Assembly (NCBI GenBank): GCA_029204225.1
Contig: CM055104.1
Span: 39,238,527-39,302,526, forward strand
Source of the DNA: Diphasiastrum complanatum
Lineage: Eukaryota > Streptophyta > Lycopodiopsida > Lycopodiales > Lycopodiaceae
Length of the DNA: 64,000 nt
Reading direction: 5' to 3'
Shown here one piece after another: positions 58,689 through 64,000 of the stretch. A program made the position numbers and the translations under genes. The notes below the pieces were generated by a model. It was given only the letters and a program-made list of their open reading frames with translations. It was not told where the DNA came from and searched no databases. Positions within the stretch are counted from its first letter, which is position 1, and each line of letters starts with the position of its first letter.

Positions 58689-59653
58689 GCGGGCATCAAT
58701 ATGTGTAAAAAACGATCATCTAAAGAGCTCTACGGTGGGTCTTCTGATGAAGAAGTTGCCATAGGGACTAAGGAAGAGACAAAACCTGAGGGAGAGGACG
58801 TTTGTCGTCACCCCAACTTAGTCTAAGTTCCAAAATCACCAAAAATGGCACAGAAACAGCCAATCAAGATGGATAAAAAAATTAGAAAATAAGGGGCTGA
58901 GAAAGTAGAATAATGGACAGCAAATGTGCAAGGCCAATAAGTAGAAAGGTGTTAACAAAATGGAAAGAGGAAGGAGGAGGGTGTGAGGCAGCAAAATGAA
59001 AAATATGAGAGGGAAATAGGGGGCTAGAAAAGAGCGGTATGTGAGCAAAAAGGCAGCAAGTAGGTGCAAAGGAAGTGCAAATGGGCGCAAGCAATACCTG
59101 GGTGGGTGCTGATCCGTCGTCCAATCAATAGTGCCGACAAAGAGAGGTAAAAGCTGAAGATATGACAAAATAGATGCGCCAACTAGCCACCAATCCCAAT
59201 CCTCAACTCGTGCCAAATAAGCTGAAAAGAGTGCTGAAAGAGGGCGCTAGATAGCCGACAAATAATCAGCAAAATGAGCAGCAAGTATGGAGAAATCTGT
59301 CGATACTAGATCTGAAAAAGTGCCGCAAACGGAGACAAAAACGGATGAAAGTGACAAGTATGAAGGGGCTGGACAGCCTGCAAACAAAAGTGAAGAGAGG
59401 GCTGAAAATGGAAGGAGAAACGGACGAAAGAGATGAGGGAATTGGGCGCTGGACAGCCTACAAACAAGCTGGACTTAGGCACCGGAAGTAATCTGCCAAA
59501 AAAAAATAAAAAAATTTCTGGCCGCCAAATTTAGCGGAAGTACTTCCGCTAACTGTCCGCTAAAGCTCCGCCAAGGAAAATGTGGAAAATGGGCTCCCAA
59601 TCAAAAAATCAGATCTAAAATTCAACAATCAAGAAAGTGCTCTAATATCAAGT
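58689..59653 (-). promoter_or_regulatory. G3 5' leader with conserved palindrome
   Basis: No gene. Purine-rich, with the same 22-bp perfect palindrome as G1 at 59531-59552 and the mutated tRNA-iMet site GCTCTAATATCA at 59639-59650. Confidence 0.75.
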
Positions 59654-60036
59654 TACAAGCTAAGATTCACTAGCTATGCTAGAAAGCAGGACTTAAGCTA
59701 AAAAGCAGGAAGAGAGAATGCTTAAGGAGGCTAAAGAGGAGCAATCATCATAAACTGAATAAAGGAATACAATGCTACCCTATATATACCCTCTTAAATC
59801 AATTAGAGGATTCAAAACAGGGAGGGAATAGGATTTGGAGGGAAAATAGTGCGCCCTCCCAATAGGAGGACCCCCACTCCAAATCAACATGACCAAGTCC
59901 TAAAAATATGACCAAATAGGGCCCAAGGCCAGTATATGAATAAAAGGGGCCCTTAGGCCTGCTTATGCATAATAACGAATAAAAGAATGGACGCGGCGAA
60001 TGTAATGAGCCAAGTCCATAACTATTCCTGCCAGCA
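59654..60036 (-). repeat. G3 5' LTR
   Basis: Direct repeat of 49324-49710, with a short deletion after CCCTCT. Confidence 0.8.
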
Positions 60037-60562
60037 GTCCTCAAGGTTTGTAGTATGTACATAGAGCAAAAGTAAGGCCCTGTAGTTGCTTGTATGTGTT
60101 CACAAAGAGAACAAGAGAGGCCAAGAAGATTTTCCTTCATTCCAACTTCCAGGTTGAAATTTGGCGTGTTGACTTTTTAGAGTTCTTCAAATTTATCACT
60201 TTCTTGTATGTCCCTGAGCAGAATAACTTGTGTGATACTTTCAGCTTTTCTAGAACTGCCTAGTAAGCAAGTAATTATTTTATGGCTATTTGTCGGAAGT
60301 GATTTTCTGTAATGACATCCAAATCACTCATTCATGGCTTTTTCACTCATCAATTATTAAAAATGCTGTTCAAAGCTGAGAATGGAATTTAATAAGGAAA
60401 CCGTAGTTCAAGCATTTGTTGATACCAGTAATTCTCCTGTGGAAATAAGTTCTAGTCTCCATGAAGTAAGATTTATCTGCATGTTCTGTTTTCCTAAACA
60501 GTGTAATATAAAGCCACCATTTCTTGAAATTTCTCATCTCATTCATACTTCTGATCTTACAG

Positions 60563-60620
60563 AGTGGAACCCTCACATAAGACTATGCTTGTGGATTCTC
60601 TAAGGCGTCAAAACGAGGTG
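60563..60620 (+). CDS. ECA3: ECA3 exon after the second giant intron
   Basis: 58 nt, entering in phase 2 (A completes AGA, Arg), leaving in phase 0. It reads VEPSHKTMLVDSLRRQNEV. This is the RVEPSHK.MLV..L..QNEV block just before VAMTGDGVNDAP in P2A pumps. Acceptor CTTACAG, donor GTG/GTATGT. The next exon was not found in the window. Confidence 0.93.
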
Positions 60621-61268
60621 GTATGTAAAAAAATTTCTTGAACGATCATAGTGTTGTTTGCTGTGAGAACCTCTTCAAATGCTATGGTAGACACTCAAAT
60701 CTTCTATTTAGTCAAAGCTCCCCACAATGAGGCCTCAACAAGACCACATTAGATCAAGCATATCAATGATTTCTTCTGCTTATTATAAAAGATAGAGAGT
60801 TTTCACACAACTTAGTATGCTAGCCTGAACATGTATGATTGCAAGAGAAGATATTCATACAATGTCTTATTTAAGACAAACAACATAATCTGAAATGCTC
60901 AGTCTTAACGACTCACTATAGTAATCTAGATAGCCTTTTAGGCTGTAGCCTCACTTTCATGTAGGTGACCACCATAGCTGTCCGAACGGAATGCGTTCCA
61001 TTCCGGAACTTGAGCAAATTTTTTAAAAAAAATACGTACTTTTTTACAAAGGAAAAAAGTGTGATGCTGTAATATCGTTGTTGCTGCCTACCTCGCACAG
61101 CTCTGATGCAAAGCAAAGTGATGGGGCAAAAAGCTAGCTGGCTCGAAGGAATTCTAGGATGATCTGGCTTGAGAGTGGGTGTTTTTTTAACATGGAAAAA
61201 ACAGCGACACTGACTTCAACCTATAAAAAAATATGCTGGAGATCGTTGGAGTCATCTACGCTGGATAG
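60621..61268 (+). other. ECA3 intron, start
   Basis: GTATGT donor, AT-rich, no gene recognised. This intron carries at least G4 and G5 and runs past the window. Confidence 0.75.
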
Positions 61269-61671
61269 TGTTATGAACGAATTCACAGATTTTGATATCA
61301 ATGATGCATAAAAGACAGCAAAAAGCATTCACAAAGCATTCTCCAACTAAGAAACTGTATGAATATCAATGGCCGCCGATAGCTGAAGCAGATCTTTAAC
61401 TAAGATCTCCAAAATAGTTCAACTCCCCTACAAGAAGCCCAAGACTCAAAATGATCAAAGCTACTAAATGACCAGCCTTAGTGGCTATTATAGTGGACAA
61501 AACCTACCTCCCTTCATATAGAAATGGAGGGAAGGTGAAATTCAAAAATTAGGGCCAAAATTAGAAAACCATGTAAATGGTGTTTCTAGGCCTGTCACAT
61601 GTAATATAACTGCGTGTCCAAAAATATTGTCGAAAATAGAGAAGGATGGACTATAATGTATGTCCATAACA
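61269..61671 (-). repeat. G4 3' LTR
   Basis: TGTTATGAAC...TGTCCATAACA, 403 bp, with a polypurine tract (GATGGAGGGAG on the - strand) at 61672-61682. Confidence 0.75.
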
Positions 61672-62930
61672 CTCCCTCCATCTAAAACATTGCCCTCAAT
61701 GTGGGCTAAAAGATATCTTAACTACCAGAGCTACTTTAGTACCGTTGTATTGTCGTTTTCTTTCCTAGGTTATACATTTCGTGCTAGTGGTGCCAGTCCA
61801 ATAGCCGAATCCCCTACAGCCGCGGAAAACTGCTTTTAGTACATGAAGCCAAGAGATTTTTATCTCAATTCCAGTAGTTGCTAAGGCTAGATCAGTATGT
61901 AAGCAACGGCGGTTGTCGGGCAATTGAGGTATCATCATCAATAAGTGATGGAGAATCAATAGTTGGAGCAGCAAGAGCATCGGAGCCATCAATATCAGGC
62001 AAATCAATAGGAGGTACAACAACAACAACAACATGTGAATCAAGAACTGCATCAATAGCATCAGGAACATCAGCAAGATGTGGATCAACAACTACAACAG
62101 CAGGGGCATAAAGTGGTGCATCATCAAGTGCAAAAGTCGAAGTGTCACATACTAAGGCATGAGAGAGCGAGCATGTTCCTGCAATAAAGGTGAGTGGGCA
62201 AAAACATCGAAAGACTCCCATGTAGCTTCATCAATTGGACAACCGTCCCATTGGTCCAAAAACTGCACAAGACGACGACGACAACGTAAAATGATCCAAA
62301 CCTATAAAATAGTAGCAGGTAAAAATGGAAAAAGTTCAAGATCAGTGGGAAAGAAAGGATTACAAGGTTCACCAGGAAAAAGAGACAAATGAAGTAGACT
62401 AACATGAAATATTGGAGAAGTAGCAATGGCACAAGGTACCCTGAAGGCACGTGTTATGAGAAGATCATCATGCCAAGAGATCTATAAGGTCCAAGAAAGC
62501 AACGCATCATCTAAAAAGGTATGATGCATGAAAGCAATAACAGCAAATCTAGAATCAGTTGAATCCCCAACGGAGAAACTGTAGCCGAAATACTCATCTA
62601 GAAGGACCTCATATGGACATACCAAGCCTAATAGGATGCAACAAAAGCGGATCGAGAATCGGATGACCCATCGGAACTAGCCAAAAGTGCAATCCCAAAG
62701 TACACACTAGGCACACAAGTGAGGAATAGAAGAACATGAAAGTGCAACCACATACCAAGGGCTGGGAGACCGCAACCATGGAACTAGCATCAGGAAGAGT
62801 AGCAACTAAAGTTACTGGAATAACTGAAAGAATGCCACAAGATGTAGAGGAAAAACCGAAGTACTTAGGAAAAGAGAAATGTGTCATCATTTTGTCGTTT
62901 ATTCTAATTTTGAGGCATCCGATCCTCTGA
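61672..62930 (-). mobile_element. G4: gypsy 3' fragment, G1-related
   Basis: After the LTR, a decayed stretch (61690-62149) with trinucleotide-rich sequence, then an integrase end at 62150-62440. 62441-62930 has no motif I recognise and the 5' part of the element is missing. Confidence 0.6.
62150..62440 (-). pseudogene. G4 integrase C-terminus and chromodomain-like end
   Basis: - strand: PIFHVSLLHLSLFPGEPCNP, DLELFPFLPATILQVWI, then VQFLDQWDGCPIDEATWESF. G1 has the same block at 8430-8720 (IFHVSLLRAA, ELFPFLPVAILQV, VQWDGRPIEEATWEP). Confidence 0.8.
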
Positions 62931-63151
62931 TGCGTTTAGGAGCTACACTTTTTTTTCATGCTTGCCAGAATGGTTGTGATGTTCGCTGTAATGAGTAATG
63001 GGCTATTGGATGCTTTCAACTTGATTCCAGCACAATTGTTTTGGCCAATTTAATGAAGTGTAATGCATATGCAAATGTTTAGGGTTTTGGGCATTGCACT
63101 GATTGTTTCTTTTGCAAGACTGATCTCTTGTTCCCTTATGAGTATGTAACA

Positions 63152-64000
63152 TTCCCTCCAACTTAAGAGTCTCCTCCTAAAGGGAGCAAACCAAGGAAGT
63201 TCAGTCTTAAATAGTCCTCTCTCTCCTAGGTGTCCTCATCATCTGAGCTTGCCTTTCCAACATACAAGAAATTTAGAAAGCAAATGGTTTCTCAGTTGGT
63301 GACGACGAACGTCAACCACTCTTTCAGGCACGTTAGGGACAAAGGTAGACAGATCCTCCAACTCAACCAGTTCACCTTCCGGAATGAGGGAATCCTTCCG
63401 ACTAAGGCGCTCTTTCAAATGGCTTACAGGATGAACCCAACCCCAATTAGAAGATTTAGTTGATAAGCGACCGGATGGATTTTCTTTACAACCTTATAAG
63501 GTCCACTATATGGTGGAGATAGCTTATGACATTTTCCTGTCCGAAGTACTTTTGAATCCTTAGGGATTTTAAGATACACCCAGATTCCAACCTCAATTTC
63601 CCGAGGTGAGCGACTATGGTTAGCATAAAACTGAGCTCTATCCTGGGCGGTTTTCATGCTTTCTTTGGCCACTTGCAGCATTTCTTGCATATCTTGCATG
63701 AAATCTGCTGCAGCTTGCATCTTGAGACCTTCGAGTCTGACCGAAACTGGAGAATGCGGCTGAAAGCCATACATCAGCATAAAAGGACTGAATTTGGTGG
63801 TAGAATGCTTGGCACTATTGTGCGCAAACTCAACCATTGGGAGATACTTTTCCCAATCAGACTGTCGGTGAGAAACATATGCTCTAAGCATATCTTCCAA
63901 CGTCTGGTTAATACGTACTGTCTGCCCATCAGATTCTTGGTGATCTGAAGAACTAAGACTAATGGTTGTTTCAAGTTTATCAAATACTGACTGCCAGAAC
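63152..64000 (-). pseudogene. G5: gypsy integrase, 3' part, runs off the window
   Basis: The right end of an LTR (TATGTAACA, 63151) is followed by a polypurine tract (63152-63167). Integrase: [73 protein letters not shown], then, after a frameshift near 63470, WGWVHPVSHLKERL and LSKFLVCWKGKLR (chromodomain-like). Closer to Y than to G1. The left limit of the LTR could not be fixed. Confidence 0.8.

Larger units (their letters stand above)
49324..60036 (-). mobile_element. G3: Ty3/gypsy element of the G1 type, internally deleted and split by Y
   Basis: LTRs at about 49324-49710 and 59654-60036 share over 90 percent of bases by eye. - strand gag, protease and integrase end are related to G1, but RT, RNase H and the first part of integrase are missing. 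The leader shares the G1 palindrome. The primer site (59639-59650) has two mutations. No target duplication was recognised. Confidence 0.87.
46044..60562 (+). other. Second giant ECA3 intron (14.5 kb)
   Basis: Starts GTAAAC, ends ATCTTACAG. It carries hAT H3, gypsy G3 and element Y. 46044-48580 and 48828-49323 are AT-rich with no gene or element I can name, and 60037-60562 looks like original intron. Confidence 0.88.

Noticed and set aside
49324..60036. Target duplication for G3
   Set aside because: The flanks ATTCG and GTCCT do not match, and element ends are not TG...CA, so none is claimed.
60621..64000. Next ECA3 exon (TGDGVNDAP region)
   Set aside because: Searched for on the + strand and not found; it must lie beyond 64000.

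Overview
The window is flowering-plant nuclear DNA. A single host gene, an ECA3-type P2A Ca2+/Mn2+-ATPase on the + strand, spans almost all of it. Eight internal exons can be read: a probable 27-nt micro-exon at 3807-3833, then 4150-4302, 5482-5586, 6024-6220, 44775-44886, 45597-45695, 45898-46043 and 60563-60620. Reading frame and intron phase stay intact across all of them and every junction is GT-AG. The first part of the protein, with the phosphorylated aspartate, lies left of the window. The TGDGVND hinge and the C-terminal membrane segments lie to the right.

Two introns are giant. Intron 6221-44774 (38.6 kb) and intron 46044-60562 (14.5 kb) are built from nested transposable elements. 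Layout of the first: an old gypsy copy A (LTR about 6425-6907, body 6908-7921, 14062-14901 and 32612-34350) is interrupted by gypsy element G1 (7922-14061) and by a hAT transposon H1 (14902-32611, 8-bp target duplication). H1 holds a broken LINE and gypsy block (about 15.2-22.2 kb), and its transposase gene is split by LTR element BC (23588-30475, target duplication CATTC). A copia element follows (34902-43658). It contains an Athila/Tat-like gypsy insertion with a tRNA-Asp primer site and ends against a small hAT element, H2 (43659-44535).

The second giant intron carries a 231-bp hAT element, H3 (48589-48819), and gypsy element G3 (49324-60036). G3 lost RT and RNase H by internal deletion and was later split by element Y (50463-56750). 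Y is complete: 358-bp LTRs with 2 differences, target duplication CCATG, tRNA-iMet primer site, polypurine tract and one open 1585-codon Gag-Pol ending in a chromodomain. It is the only element here that looks autonomous.

The left edge (1-1929, - strand) holds a LINE with ORF1 and the start of an endonuclease ORF2. The right edge (61269-64000) holds two more antisense gypsy 3' ends, G4 and G5. Nearly all elements lie antisense to the host gene. No RNA genes, CRISPR arrays or bacterial signals were seen. The species cannot be named from the sequence.
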